From Platynereis dumerilii (lineage: Eukaryota; Annelida; Polychaeta; Phyllodocida; Nereididae), in the NCBI GenBank assembly GCA_026936325.1, contig JAPTHN010000015.1, positions 6,288,117 through 6,352,116 of the forward strand: a DNA stretch of 64,000 nt, written 5' to 3'. The translations under genes were made by a program, and so were the position numbers. The notes below the pieces were generated by a model. That model worked only from the letters and a program-made list of their open reading frames with translations. It ran no database searches and had not been told where the DNA came from. Positions 20,401 to 32,758 of this stretch are shown here, piece after piece (the first letter of the stretch is position 1; each line of letters opens with the position of its first letter).

Positions 20401-20716
20401 AGTTTCCAATTGGTTAAATAAATAGTATGAATATTTTTAGAATGGATTATTTGGAAAAATTAAGATTAAATTGTGATAATTCTTCTAACTTTATCTTTTT
20501 TTCTCTAGAAACTATAATCTTTTCCAAAATTTAATATTCTGAAAGGCAGACGACTTTTAGAATGTCAAGCCCGCATAATTGCTTCTGACTAGTAATGATT
20601 GAGATTACGTAACGTTAATCAAAACGTTCAACAAATTGCTCCAAAAATGATGTCCTTCAATTGTAACTCGAAATACTGAATACATACAGATCAGTTAGAT
20701 TTAATTCAGACAGATA

Positions 20717-20717
<1 letters not shown>

Positions 20718-20796
<79 letters not shown>
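20718..20796. repeat. (GATA)n microsatellite
   Basis: About 20 uninterrupted GATA units. Confidence 0.97.
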
Positions 20797-22024
20797 CCCA
20801 TTTTGCGAAATCCTGCTGTCATCTATAATGGAATAAACAAAAGTTTGATATTTTAATGATTTGTAGAGATCAGACTTTCGCAAAGTGGCTTCTTTCAAGA
20901 TTGCCTTTCCCCGCTGAGTAAGGTTTTGACTTTACTTCAATGTCTTCTGGGAGACTTTCAGGATGGTCCTCGATAGATCTGCTATATTGTCATTACCATT
21001 AAATTATTCTACACTGTATAGTGTTGTAGACCCTATAAATTCGTTCTGATATTAAATTTCCTTTTCTTTGACACTTTATTTTCTTTCATTTAGACTTTTT
21101 AAAAAACCTCTTCAGAGGTCATTGATATGCGCTTGACATGTGTGGGTCACACGACTTTTTAATTGGGTGGTCATCAAAAAGAGCCCATGGAAATTCAGCA
21201 CATTATGTAACCGCCCCATAAGCTCATAGAATCAAGTATGCTGGAAATAAGTGTGCCAAAAAGGGCACTGTCATTTGACTCTTTACATGGTCAATATAAC
21301 ATCAGACTGAAGGAACTTCAAAAGTATTGCTCTGCATACTGCTATTGTCATATGTGTGGGTCATTGGTGGCCATTGTCAACTAATCAGGTGTGAATTGCA
21401 TTGTTAAAAGAAGGTATCATAAAGTGAAACATGTCCAATATTTTGAACAGCATGCCATCTGTCTGATGTATGCATCAAGCATGTTATTCAGCAGGGACAC
21501 GAGCCATATGTCCAGCTAGACATTTGGCTCAGTAATTGACTGCATTACTGTTATACTTGTCTAGAAGTTTGCAATTTTAATGAGTTTCTGTATCATGGTG
21601 GAACATAAATTAGTAAATTTCTAATTTGTGGTTGATATCAAGCATTTATGAGGGTTGCACTAAACATGTATGTCTGCCTGGATGCATATTCATTGTTTAA
21701 TATCCCCTGTATTGGCTTGTCATAGTGTGTATTTATTACACGTAATCGACTTTGATGGTGATTTGATACTTTGTCCCTAAATATTTAATTTTCTTGTGAT
21801 AACTTTAACTTTTTAGTTGGCTGTTAAAAAGTCGTCACCAGATTTCAGTACCATCCGCAAAGAAACAATTTACAAGCAAGTTGTGTATTGCTTCACGGAT
21901 GGTACCCTTTCCATACCAATTGATATTCTTGCAGATTTGACTTGTTTCATTCTTGTGCTCTATCTCACTAGTGTCTCTGGTGTGTCCCCTCATTATATTA
22001 CTGTAACTGTGTGTTTTAGGAACA
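20797..22024. other. Non-coding; no BLM helicase exon found
   Basis: Searched by eye for RecQ core motifs (QESGRAGRDG, GMGID) ahead of the BLM exons at 22917; none is present. A plus-strand open stretch at 21817 after TTTTAG has no RecQ similarity. Confidence 0.5.
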
Positions 22025-22270
22025 TAGAATTAATGTCTTCAGTCGTCTTTTCTTTTCTTCTCCTTTTCTCTTCTTTCTCCCGTCTTCTCTCCATCTTCTT
22101 CTCCTGTCCCTTTCTTCTCCTGCTCTTCTCTTTTCTCTTCTTCACTTCTTCTCTCCTTCCAGCTCTTTTCCCGTCTCCTCCTTTCTCCCCCCCCCACCCT
22201 CCCTCCTCTCCATATGATCTACTTGATCTTTCCTCAACTCTTCTCCATTTCCCTTTTTTTGGGGGGGGGG
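22025..22270. repeat. Polypyrimidine tract ending in a G run
   Basis: About 230 bases almost purely C/T on the plus strand, ending in a T run followed by ten G. Simple sequence; likely to break assemblies or form triplex DNA. Confidence 0.9.
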
Positions 22271-22520
22271 CAGGGTTGATCTAATGGTAGTGTTCTAGAC
22301 TGCCAATTGCTGGGTCCAGGGTTCGAATCCAGATCTTCCCGGGTCACCTGGGCTTATGTTGGACGGCTGTTTCAATCATCCTTATCCTCATAGTAGTTAG
22401 TAGGATGGCTGGACAGTGGCGAAGGTCATTGCTTGAATTTGTTTCAGGGTAACTCCTGACTCCTGTGAGTAAAGCATTGGTCATATAAGATCCTAAAAAT
22501 CTTGCAAGATCCAACCCATG
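22270..22520 (+). mobile_element. tRNA-derived SINE, family 1
   Basis: Head with A box TGATCTAATGG and B box GGTTCGAATCC at tRNA spacing, then the family body (GGGTCACCTGGGC, TGTTGGACGGCTGTTTCAATC) shared with 42601-42812 and 52771-52945. The tail is degenerate. Confidence 0.85.
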
Positions 22521-22639
22521 ACCTGCACAAGGAGTATGAGTTTATGCCCTGGAACAGACACCTAAGATCCATCCTTTGGTAGAACCCAAAGAATGCAGCA
22601 ATCATTTGTGCCATCAAGCATTAAACGGTTCAATACCCA

Positions 22640-22790
22640 ATGACACTTGCATTTATGTATTTATTTATGAATTTGTGAAATATTTATATTTACTGTCATT
22701 TCTTACCATGTATTTTTGCTTGTGGGTGCAAAGCAAATTTCGTTTTTTTTGGATATTAAAAATTATCTATCTATCTATCTCTATCAGGGA
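22640..22790 (+). mobile_element. LINE 3' terminal fragment
   Basis: Ends with GTGGGTGCAAAGCAAATTTC, a T-rich stretch and (ATCT)n at 22765-22788, the kind of short-repeat tail left by CR1/L2-like LINEs. No coding part. Confidence 0.45.
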
Positions 22791-22916
22791 AAGTCATGGA
22801 ATTCCCGTCGTAAACTTTTGTAGGAACTTTGTCCCACTTCTCCCTCTGTACCTCCCATTAACTTGCATACAATTTATATATTATTAATTAACATGATGGT
22901 ATTTTGTCAATTTCAG

Positions 22917-25900
22917 TGGACCCGTCTGCCAACTATGAAGCCAAGAAAGTCCATCTTGACAATCTCTACCGCATGGTTCAGTTCGGAGAGAACTGTGTTG
23001 AATGTCGCAGGACCCAGATGCTGGACTACTTTGGGGAGCAGTTTGACAGCAAAACTTGCGGCAACTTCCCTGGCGCCATGTGTGATAATTGTTCTTCAAC
23101 AGTAAGTTATAAGATTCCTAGCGGGTTATTGATGGTGGGATTCCTTGTACTTTTTAGAATCATTGAAAATTGGGGAAAGTCATGAAAAACATTGTGACCT
23201 TGGGAAGTCATGGAAAATAGTTAAATTGTCGTAAATTTGTCAAAAGTTCAATTTTTTAACACTGTTCGGCACAAATTAAAGGTTAAATTGATTCCCATGG
23301 TTATGGCAGTTTGTGGGTAGCCGTCTCATGAATTTGGTTGGGTTGCAACTTGCACTGTGGGTCAACGAGTAAAAGAACAGTTTATGAGAAGTACTAAATT
23401 TTGTTATCGAAAGTCATAGAATTTAGATTGAAATTTGGAACCCTTTGATGGGTAATACTTGAAAACACAATGGTACTTATTATAAAGCTTTAATGATATG
23501 TTAGGATGATGCTTCGTATGGGATGAACCTTGGTTGGCTGGAAAATATTTGAACCTTTCCGCTTCATTTGCAGGATGTGTTCTCGACAGAAGATGTCACG
23601 GAAGAAGTGAAGACCATCGTGAAAGGAATTGATCAGGTTGTTGGAAGTGGAAGATTCACCAACAACTTCACTCTTCTTCATTTCGTGGAGATCTACAAAG
23701 GTAAGTCACAATTAGTAAGTGAATACAAGTTTATTGAGACCCCGGGGGGGGTACTTCGCGGACTTTTGCATAAGGATGCGCCACGGCAATTTTGAAAACC
23801 AGAACCATTTTAATCCGGAAACTACGCCAAAACCACAAACCATTTTAATCCTTCACTAAAATTTTTGGCAACCAATTTAATCTTCATGGTTTTAAAACCA
23901 TTTTAATCCTCTTTTGAAGCCGATTCTAACGGTACCAAACATGTTGGGGTTGCGAAAACCAGAACCAAATTAATTAGAATTGTCAAAAAACCAAAAGCAT
24001 TTTAATCCAAGAAGGCCAAAAAACCTAAACCATCCAGCGGCGCCTCTATATACATCCTTATAGAGTGAGTACCCCCCCGGGATTGAGACCTTACAGAACA
24101 AGCTGAATCGTTTTGCAAGAAGTGTTTTTCTTTTCCAAGTCCATGTTCAAATTGTTCATTGTTGCTCAATCTGGAGCTCAACAGTTTGGCTGTATGGCAG
24201 TTGTTAGATTGTGGTGCAAAAGTTCTGTTTAGAAAAAGAACAGACTTTACAAAATATGTCTCTAAACTTTGAAGTTCATTCCTCATTTTATTGGACTTCT
24301 AAGTTTTGAAATTCTTTGTCTACACTTCTGCATCTGATCATGAATCAAACATGATTTGCCTCTTCGGTTGATCAACTACAATTTTCTCTACTATCAATTA
24401 ACAGTTATATATAAACATCTTTACATCTCTCCTCAGGGTCCAAAATAGCAAAGATCGTTGACTCTGGCCATGACAAGTTGGCCATCCACGGACGAGCGAA
24501 AAAGTTGAACTACATGAAGACGGACGTAGAGAGACTCTTTCGCCATCTGGTGGTGGAGGGCATCTTAGCCGAACAGCTTGTCGTTTCTGCGCAGGATCAC
24601 ACGTTTTGTTACCTGAAGCTGGGAACCAGAGCAAAAGATGTGCTCAATGGCAGGTTTAAGGTAAATATATTATTAACTTTTGGCAGAGAGAAGTAAACGA
24701 TCCTTTTCCGGTGTAATTCCGAAAAGTATTTTGTCGGAAAAAATCATAAGAATATGCGGAAAGAGACATGTTGTCATAAGGTAACTTTAAAACCTTCGTA
24801 AACTACTTGAAAAATTATTTTAGCCGTGTGCTGCGAAGAGAATTTGTCGTTCTGTTTCTGAGGTTGTTCACTTTAATTCTTGGTCAAGAAGAATGTGCTT
24901 TTCGTTCTTATGAAATTGATTTAGGTGTGAAATAAAGCATGATTAAAGTTAACCCAACAAATTTCCGGCTGACTCTCTTGACATATAATAAGGTGTTTTA
25001 AAATTGTTATATTTCTTTTTTTGCGTCAGGTCAAATTCCAGTTCCAGAAGAAACTAAGCAAGGCTGCTGCCGAGAGACCAGTTGTGATCCAGGATGATCC
25101 AGTCGAACTCATGAAGAATGAGTGTTACGAGAATCTCGTTCAACTGGCCAAGCAAATTGGTAAGTTAAACTTATTAGGTCCACCGGTTCTACAAAGAATT
25201 CAACTTGCAGTTTTAAACTATAAACTGATACATTTTGAGTAAATTATACACTTCCAATCTACACAAATTTTTGTTTTTCAGATTTGACTTAGTTTAATTG
25301 TCTTTTATCACTTTAAACTACTTAAGGCGTGCCCTGCGGTGCTTGATTTGTAAAGAAAACAAGGGTTTTTCACGCTGTTGAAAACTATTTGTTTAAATTT
25401 TGAAGGAATTTATCTTCATACCTTGGGCTTAGCATGACAATTAAGGAAATTTATTAAAAGGAAGGAAAACTCTGGGAAATATCAGTTCTTGGATTTCGGT
25501 AGATACCCTGTATAGACTAGAGAGTGACTACATCCTACCTGTCTACCTTCAAAAATCAAGAATCAAATTTTGGTGGTCAACGTTTACTTTACTTGAAATG
25601 CATCTCCTTGTTATTCTCCGCAGCTGAGGAAATGGGCTACAAATCGTACAACATGGTTTTCTCGAGCGATGCCTTGACAGAAATGTCTCAGACTTTGCCG
25701 ATCATGCAAGAAGACATGGAGAAGATATCTGGCGTCGGAAAAGTCAGGATGAGAAACTATGGAGACCGTTTCTTGGCCATCACGGCCAATTATGCACTGA
25801 TGATCGGAGGTGAGTAAGGGATTGAGAATTATCAGATTTGAGAATTTATTTATAGGATATAGAATTCTGGTAGTGGAGCCATTCATTATCAGAACGATGG

Positions 25901-28900
25901 CAATAAAAATTACACTAGGGTGATTCCATTTCAAATCTCCCAATGGGTCCCAGATGACCCTCTCAGATTGCCCTGAAAAAATTCATAGGTGCTCCTATAC
26001 CAAACTTAGGCAGAATCCTGAAGTACTAGGTCTCTCTCTCAAGCAGTTTGGAAACTGCAGCCTCTCAAAATTTTAATTAATTTTTTTAATTTCGCCAAAC
26101 GAGCCTCTCAGTGCAACTTTTAACATGAATAACTCTACTTCTATGCTATTTACAGTTCTGAAACTTACTGTCTAGGGCTAACTTTTTGGGTAGATTTCAA
26201 AAATTTTATCAAATTGGGTGTATCTTGCATGGTTATCCACCTATGAGGCTCTGAAAATGGCCGAAAATTGTAGTCGCGAAAAAACGTCCCTACCTTTGAG
26301 TGTCTGTAACTCAAGAAATACATGTTTTTTTGCTTTCATATTTTTTCTCCAATCACTTATGCCATGTTGGACCCAGTCCATCCAGTCATTAGGATTATAG
26401 CTGCCATAGGAATGCTAAAACAATATTCAGAAATATGCTCGAATTTCAATTTTTCCAAAAAAAGCCTATTTTCATGACCCCTTTTGTCCATGTGGGCATT
26501 TGACAATCATTTTCAAACTTTTACCAGGCATTCTTATACATCTGAAGGTGAAGTGATGTAAATATGGAGTTGTGTTTGGCTTTCCTTTTGGGTTTAGAAT
26601 TTTTTTAGCAGTTATGAAATGCACTCGTTTTATCCTCCATATATGGACCTGTAATGACCATTGGTGTGTTGCACCTGGTAATTTCATTGAATTGCTTAAT
26701 TTATTTCCAGGTAAGAGCTATTGTGTGGCATTTTTCTGCCTTTAATGTATTTATTCAGTCTATTTATTTAGTTCCAGAATTATGTTTGATATAATACATC
26801 TCTGATAACTTTAATGTAAGATTTTCTGGATTGATGAAAGATGTATGTTGATACTTGTAGCCTGGCATCTGATGTCAGCACACAATATGCATGATCTTGG
26901 GTAAGTATTGCTTTTGGTTAATGAAGTAATCAGCATTCGTCCAGACATGTCAATGATGATGATGTCAGATAAATTGTGAAATGTTCAGCTAATATAAAAG
27001 GCCAGTGGTAATGGGTTGATCATAATCACAGATAATCAAGATGGACACAAGTAATTTGTGCAAGCTTGGAAATTCTTTACAAGAGGAATGCCACAGGAAT
27101 ACTTGTGTTTCAGTGAGGACAGGTGAGGGTAAAATTCTGAAGCAGAAGAGATTGTTATTAGTTAATCTGAAAGAATTATATTGTGCTTTTCGGGACAGAA
27201 ATAGCAACATGAAAATCGGATTCTCAAAGTTTTGTGAATTTCGTCCAAAATGGTGTGTTAGTGTTGGTCCAAAAGGTACACATGCAGTATGTGTGTGCCA
27301 GTATCATCAGAACTGCAAGCTCTTACTGGCTTCTTTGCCATTAAAAGATGTAAATTATCAAGACTTGCTTTCAAAACTTGTTTGCGATGTTCAAAACCGT
27401 GATTGTATGTTACACTTGTGTGATCAATGTCCTGGGAAAGAGGGTTTAAAGGAATACCTGACAGGCCAATTAGAAACACAAGAGTTTGATGAAGGGGACA
27501 CTATTAAGTATAAACAGTGGCTTCATACAGACCGAACCACACTTGTGTCATTCGAATGCAGTGTAATGGAATTCATTGACACCATGTGTGAAGCCCTCTC
27601 TAACCTTGCCCCACACCATTTTATAGCAAAGGCTCAATCTACAGCATTAAATACTTTTAAGGAAAAGCTTGATTCTAGTACAGCCATCATATTGCTAGAT
27701 TTTGCGGAGAACTATGGGTTCATAGTCCAAGATGCCGTACAAGGGCATCATTGGGATAATTCTCAGGCGACACTTCATCCCTTTGTAATGTATCTCAGAG
27801 ATTCCCCTACATCAGAACTCAAGTGTGTTAGCATGTGTGTGATCTCTGATTGTTTAAAACATGACACCGTGGCAGTTCATGCGTTTATCACAAAAATCTT
27901 AACATTGATTAAGGCCAAGTATCAAAACATACGCAAAGTAATTTACTTTAGTGACGGCGCAGGAAGCCAGTATAAAAATTTCAAGAATTTTGCTAACCTC
28001 TGCAGCCATTCCAGTGATTATGATATTGATGCTGAATGGCATTTTTTTGCCACCAGTCATGGGAAGAGCCCCTGTGACGGCATTGGAGGTACTGTTAAAA
28101 GATTAGTGGCCAGAGCAAGCCTCCAGGCCACTGTTGAAAACCAGATACTCACCCCCATTGATATGTATACCTGGGCAAGGGATAACATTCAAGGCGTAGA
28201 ATTTTTGTATATCACCAAGGATGAAATCCAAGAAGATTCCATCAAATTCAAATTGAATGAAAGATTTGAAGCTTGTAAAACAATAGCCGGAGTGAGATCA
28301 CATCACAGCTTTATTCCCTGTCCTGGAAACAAGCTTGAAATGAGGAGGGTTTCTATGGATGAGCTGTACAGGGTTGTAAATTTAGGTAGCCAGACTCCTG
28401 ATAGCCTGGTACGCTGGGAGGATTTTCAACCAGGAAAGTATGTTTCATGCATCTACGATGGAAACTGGTATGTCAGAAATATCACAGAGCGATCAGAGGA
28501 ACATTCTGATGTTCTGGTGAATTTCATGAAAAGAACAAAAAACAACATATTTTCCTGGCCAGCAAGATCCAGGAAAGATGAGTGCTGGATTCCTTTTCAG
28601 GATGTCATGTGCATCATAAGTACTCCAAGCGTTCAAGGTAGAAGTGCTCGTCAATACACTATTAGCTCAGATGACTTGACAAAAATTCAGACTCTCTTCC
28701 CAAAATTTGTACGCGTTTAATTTCTCAGGAGCTCTTCCCATTGCTGGTGGAAAATTCTATGTGAAATTTGGTTTGTTAACTATATTGTATGAATCACTGA
28801 ATGAGTGTGTTAACTGTTACTACTGTAAATATATGCTGCGTATGTACCTCGTGTCAGAACAATAGTTATGATGTTGATGTAAATTGATCAGTTTTGATAT

Positions 28901-31513
28901 TTCACAAGTTTTAAAAAGTGTAACCTAAGTGATGAAACGAGGACAGTTCTGATATTTAATGCTGCCTTGAGTATGTTGCAGACACATGCTGCTATAATCC
29001 CTGTGGATGATGTTGATAATTGTAATTTATGCTGTGTTTTTAAAAGTTTTCCATGACGACTGTATAGCAGTATAATCATAATAAATGTGTTTATTTTTGA
29101 AAACAAGTGTTGGTATTTATTATTGTCACTCTGTTATAACATGTATCTATGAATGAGTATCATGCTCTCAATGATCAAACATTCATTTGAGAGTATCATC
29201 AAAGTAAAATGATTTTCAGTTGATTAAATTGCAATTTTTAAACGTTGTAAAAGTTACTTAACGAACTTTTCCAAAAAAAATCAAATTGCCAAAAGGAAAG
29301 CCAAACACAACTCCATATTTACATCACTTCACCTTCAGATGTATAAGAATGCCTGGTAAAAGTTTGAAAATGATTGTCAAATGCCCACATGGACAAAAGG
29401 GGTCATGAAAATAGGCTTTTTTTGGAAAAATTGAAATTCGAGCATATTTCTGAATATTGTTTTAGCATTCCTATGGCAGCTATAATCCTAATGACTGGAT
29501 GGACTGGGTCCAACATGGCATAAGTGATTGGAGAAAAAATATGAAAGCAAAAAAACATGTATTTCTTGAGTTACAGACACTCAAAGGTAGGGACGTTTTT
29601 TCGCGACTACAATTTTCGGCCATTTTCAGAGCCTCATAGGTGGATAACCATGCAAGATACACCCAATTTGATAAAATTTTTGAAATCTACCCAAAAAGTT
29701 AGCCCTAGACAGTAAGTTTCAGAACTGTAAATAGCATAGAAGTAGAGTTATTCATGTTAGAAGTTGCACTGAGAGGCTCGTTTGGCGAAATTAAAAAAAT
29801 TCATTAAAATTTTGAGAGGCTGCAGTTTCCAAACTGCTTGAGAGAGAGACCTAGTACTTCAGGATTCTGCCTAAGTTTGGTATAGGAGCACCTATGAATT
29901 TTTTCAGGGCAATCTGAGAGGGTCATCTGGGAAATTTCTATGAAATTGGGAGATTTGAAATGGAATCGCCCACTATGCATGATATCTCTTATTTCAAGAG
30001 TATTGATAGTTTAAGTCTGTGACAGAAGGCCTATATGAACTGCAGAGACAACATGACATGTTATTTTTAAAATTTTGTCAGTGCCAAATCTCCAAAGTGA
30101 AATTTGACATTTATACTCAGGCAAGTCAATGGAATCTAGAGTAGAAAGATGTCATTGTACTTGTAGGCTTCTGGGAGTGTACTGGAATAGGCATTCACTT
30201 TTTTTTGCGAAAAAGTAGTTACAGTTTGTTTGTTTTTTTTCCCCAGACATGGAAGACATGCAAGACTTTCCACAGACAGATATTCCAGAGAGTTTGAATT
30301 TCACAGAAGATCATGGAAACGATCATTCCGAGCCAGAGGATTTGATGGAAGGGTCAAAGTACTTCCACCATGAACCCAGCATCATGTACGAGGGTGGCAA
30401 GAGAGGAAGGGTGAGCGCTATAGAAATTTGTCTGCAAATTGTTAAAACTAAATACCACACAATTACATTAATTTTGATCTGAAGTCGGGTGGTGAACAAT
30501 AAGAACATCCTCATTGAATAGGCCGTGCTTGGACTCCCTGATAATATTGACAATATTGTGACAATATTATTGTGCACAAGATGCGAACATGTTTGTTGGT
30601 CAGATTCCAAACACTAAAAATACATTGGCATTACTGTTACTGCAGGACTATATTTGTAAAAAAAAACTTCATTTCCTGCTATTATGCATTGTAGGGAGGT
30701 GGAAAGAGGTTTGGCTACAAAAAGAAAGGAACTGGCAGAGGAAGAGGGAAGAAACGAGCGAGCAGTGCTTCATCGTCATCAAGGTAAGTCCAATAATTAC
30801 TGGTGCTTAGACATCCCAAAGTAGGAAAACACATTTATTTAGATTCCAGAATCCAAATGGAGCAAGTACACAATAACAATAATATTAATCAAAACAAAAC
30901 AACAACCCAATGCTTTGTAACAGTTATAAACATTAAAAACTTGAACATTGAAAACCATGTCAGACAATGATCAACATTTCAATTCTCGAGATTCGCTCAG
31001 CAAGACAAGAAATTGCTGAGTCCCGGAAACACTAATTTTGAGTGGCTTTATCAGTTTCAAGAGCGTCAATCTAAGTTGCATCTTCTGTCCCAATTTTTGT
31101 TGCACCTTGTCTAAGTCTTAAATTTAAAATTTGGTGAAACTTGAGTGTCATCTGGCTTACACGTAACTAATTCGTATTGGGAATTTTGTCCCCCAAGTGC
31201 CAGACAAAACAATTGGAAAAAATAGAATTTGTTGTTACAATGACGATAAAAAAATTAATCCTTTCAGTTTCAAACTTTGATAAATGTTTGCGTTTTCATT
31301 TGCAGTGGATGGCTGAGTAAATCCAATGGAGGGGCCAACACTTCTGCAAGCAATTACTCCTTCACAAGCAAACCAAGAGGAGGCAGAGGTAGGGGAAGAG
31401 GGAGGGCTACTTCCACAACAACTTCAGCTGCTACGGGTCGGAAACCCGGGCTAATGGGTGCCCCGAAATCCAGCAGATCATTCTTAGGTGGCTCAGGGAC
31501 ATTTTTCGGATAA
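22917..31513 (+). CDS. BLM: BLM RecQ helicase, C-terminal eight exons
   Basis: Exons: 22917-23101, 23574-23700, 24437-24660, 25030-25159, 25624-25809, 30247-30410, 30695-30783, 31306-31513 (stop TAA); 436 residues, frame continuous across all GT-AG junctions. In order: RecQ zinc-binding domain (NCVECRR..QMLDYFGE..CDNC, four cysteines), RQC winged helix (VGSGRFTNNFTLLHFVEIYK ... AERLF-like VERLF), HRDC domain (EKISGVGKVRMRNYGDRFL), then a low-complexity basic tail with RGRGRGRA and a C-terminal GLMGAPK..RSFL block like the end of human BLM (GIMAPPK). BLM unwinds recombination and fork intermediates and, with topoisomerase III and RMI1, dissolves double Holliday junctions. The ATPase core exons are not in the window. 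Intron 5 (25810-30246) holds a DNA transposon; intron 2 a MITE. Confidence 0.93.
23741..24081. mobile_element. MITE with CCCGGGGGGG ends in a BLM intron
   Basis: A 341-bp non-autonomous element with inverted ends CCCGGGGGGGGTACT / AGTACCCCCCCGGG and a perfect 8-base target duplication ATTGAGAC (23733-23740, 24082-24089). The interior repeats ACCATTTTAATCC several times. The 8-base duplication fits hAT or a similar superfamily. Confidence 0.9.
25918..26592. repeat. Left terminal inverted repeat
   Basis: About 675 bp. It contains the same open 60-codon stretch (MYLAWLSTYEALKMAENCSR) as the right repeat read in reverse, a direct sign of near identity; that stretch is unlikely to be a gene. Confidence 0.92.
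27041..28720 (+). CDS. Transposase, 559 residues, uninterrupted
   Basis: Open from ATG to TAA. The N-terminal part has a cysteine/histidine cluster (THAVCVCQYHQNC, near residues 85-100) and a later DCMLHLCDQCPGK, both possible zinc sites. The catalytic part shows ILLDFAENYGF (D near 219), VIYFSDGAGSQYKNFKNF (D near 304) and EWHFFATSHGKSPCDGIGG (near 332-350), consistent with an RNase H-like DDE/D fold; residue roles are inferred. I recognise the FSDGAG..KN / HGK..CDG.GG signature from transposase-like proteins of cnidarians, insects and echinoderms. An upstream exon between 26593 and 27040 cannot be excluded. Confidence 0.85.
   Translation: MDTSNLCKLGNSLQEECHRNTCVSVRTGEGKILKQKRLLLVNLKELYCAFRDRNSNMKIGFSKFCEFRPKWCVSVGPKGTHAVCVCQYHQNCKLLLASLPLKDVNYQDLLSKLVCDVQNRDCMLHLCDQCPGKEGLKEYLTGQLETQEFDEGDTIKYKQWLHTDRTTLVSFECSVMEFIDTMCEALSNLAPHHFIAKAQSTALNTFKEKLDSSTAIILLDFAENYGFIVQDAVQGHHWDNSQATLHPFVMYLRDSPTSELKCVSMCVISDCLKHDTVAVHAFITKILTLIKAKYQNIRKVIYFSDGAGSQYKNFKNFANLCSHSSDYDIDAEWHFFATSHGKSPCDGIGGTVKRLVARASLQATVENQILTPIDMYTWARDNIQGVEFLYITKDEIQEDSIKFKLNERFEACKTIAGVRSHHSFIPCPGNKLEMRRVSMDELYRVVNLGSQTPDSLVRWEDFQPGKYVSCIYDGNWYVRNITERSEEHSDVLVNFMKRTKNNIFSWPARSRKDECWIPFQDVMCIISTPSVQGRSARQYTISSDDLTKIQTLFPKFVRV
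29289..29971. repeat. Right terminal inverted repeat
   Basis: About 683 bp, reverse complement of the left repeat. It has about 9 extra bases near its outer end (TTTCATAGAAATT region) and scattered substitutions. Confidence 0.92.
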
Positions 31514-32758
31514 TATCTGACTTTTCCTGTGAATTAATGCAATTCTCAGTGCATCATCTGACGTCAACATGTCATTTATGAAAGTTTCAATCTCCATTGC
31601 ACAGACTCACCGTAAATTTACTAATATTGTCATATCGAAAAACTTGAAATACTCAGGATTTGTCTTACATGTGAATATGTGATATGTATTTTTAACATAA
31701 TAAGCAATGTAAATAGCAATTATCACTAATGAACTTATTCTCTTCATAATTTTTTTTACTAATTTTTGTCTTTGCAAAGTTTAATATTAAGTTCATAGTA
31801 AATTTTACCCATTAACATATTAATCTCTAGTTTTATTAATGTTAATTTAATTATCTTCCTACTGTAATAATTTATGGCAAGTTCATATTTATTTTTACTT
31901 TATTACTTAATATTATTCTCTAATTTTATTATTGTTAATTTTAAGTAACTTGGAGATAATTTAGTTATTCTCACCAAATTTATTCCTGAATCCATTCTGA
32001 AATTCAATCTTCATCCCAACAAAATCCAAAAAATATTTTGAGGGTGTACTAAAAAATATTAAATACAAATTGTTTATTTAACGAAGTTTTGTTGAGTTCC
32101 ATTGCTTCTTTTGACTGAGGGTTGATTGGTGATGGTAGAATATATTTCCTTCCCGCTTGGTGTTGCTCTGTTCCTTTTATCTTTTGTGAGTTTTGCTGCA
32201 TGCACAATAGTACCCGCGGCATTCTTGAGCCAAAGAATAATCCCAGGGCAAATGGTCCAGTGATTAAGGCCAGTTTCTCCAGCTTTACCCCTGGTATGGT
32301 CATGGGTTGGTGAATTTTGGCTCATTGTCTTGGGCTCTTGGCAGTTTCGTTGGCCCAAAAGAAAATGACTCTTCTGATCCGCAACTTTGTCAAGTATTCA
32401 GAGGCAGACATAATGATGAGATGATAGGACCAAGTTTGCTCCTTGAGATTATGCTCATCGTGTCCAATATAATTCATGATAAGTTCATATATTATATCTA
32501 TTCTTTGCCATCTCCTTACTTTGTAATATACAAGTTCAATCGGTTAGATCATGGCTTCAAGCCCAGGCAATCTCAGTTTACTGTTGTCCGGCGAGCAACA
32601 AATCTACAAAGATCTGGACATAAGAGACCTGTCCTGTGTGAGTGTCCCAAGCATTTATTCAGGGTAAAAAGATAAAAGTACACACCTTCATACTTAACTT
32701 CCTAAGCCTCTCTTGTGAATCGCATTATATAGGCTACTGTTTCTACATCAACTAATTT
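31514..32758 (+). other. BLM 3' UTR and following non-coding DNA
   Basis: Immediately after the BLM stop the sequence is very AT-rich, with a diverged two-copy repeat at about 31760-31945. The polyadenylation site cannot be fixed. From 32050 on, a short plus-strand frame (ATGGCTTCAAGCCCAGG near 32552, 38 codons) and longer chance frames have no recognisable motif. Confidence 0.45.

Larger units (their letters stand above)
25918..29971 (+). mobile_element. 4.05-kb DNA transposon with 0.68-kb inverted repeats
   Basis: Ends GGGTGATTCCATTTCAAATC and its inverse (GGGCGATTCC...) are flanked by a 4-base direct repeat ACTA (25914-25917, 29972-29975). The terminal inverted repeats cover about 25918-26592 and 29289-29971 and differ at only a few positions plus one small indel, so the insertion is young. 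Between them is a single long transposase ORF. It sits in BLM intron 5 in the same orientation. The superfamily is not certain: a 4-base duplication and a DDE-type transposase would fit Sola. Confidence 0.92.

Noticed and set aside
20701-20898. Frame with repeated IYLS
   Set aside because: Translation of the GATA microsatellite.
21817-22284. Plus-strand open frame of 155 codons next to a TTTTAG acceptor-like site
   Set aside because: The second half is the polypyrimidine tract; the first has no RecQ or other motif, so it is not an upstream BLM exon.
22270-22520. A functional tRNA gene, suggested by A and B boxes
   Set aside because: The same head and body recur at 42601-42812 with target duplications, so it is a SINE.
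26218-26400. Identical 60-codon frames at both ends of the transposon
   Set aside because: They are the same stretch of the terminal inverted repeats on opposite strands, with no protein motif.
32552-32668. Short frame MASSPGNLSLLL...SIYSG that looked like a first exon
   Set aside because: Only 38 codons, stops at the candidate donor, no partner exon and no recognisable domain.
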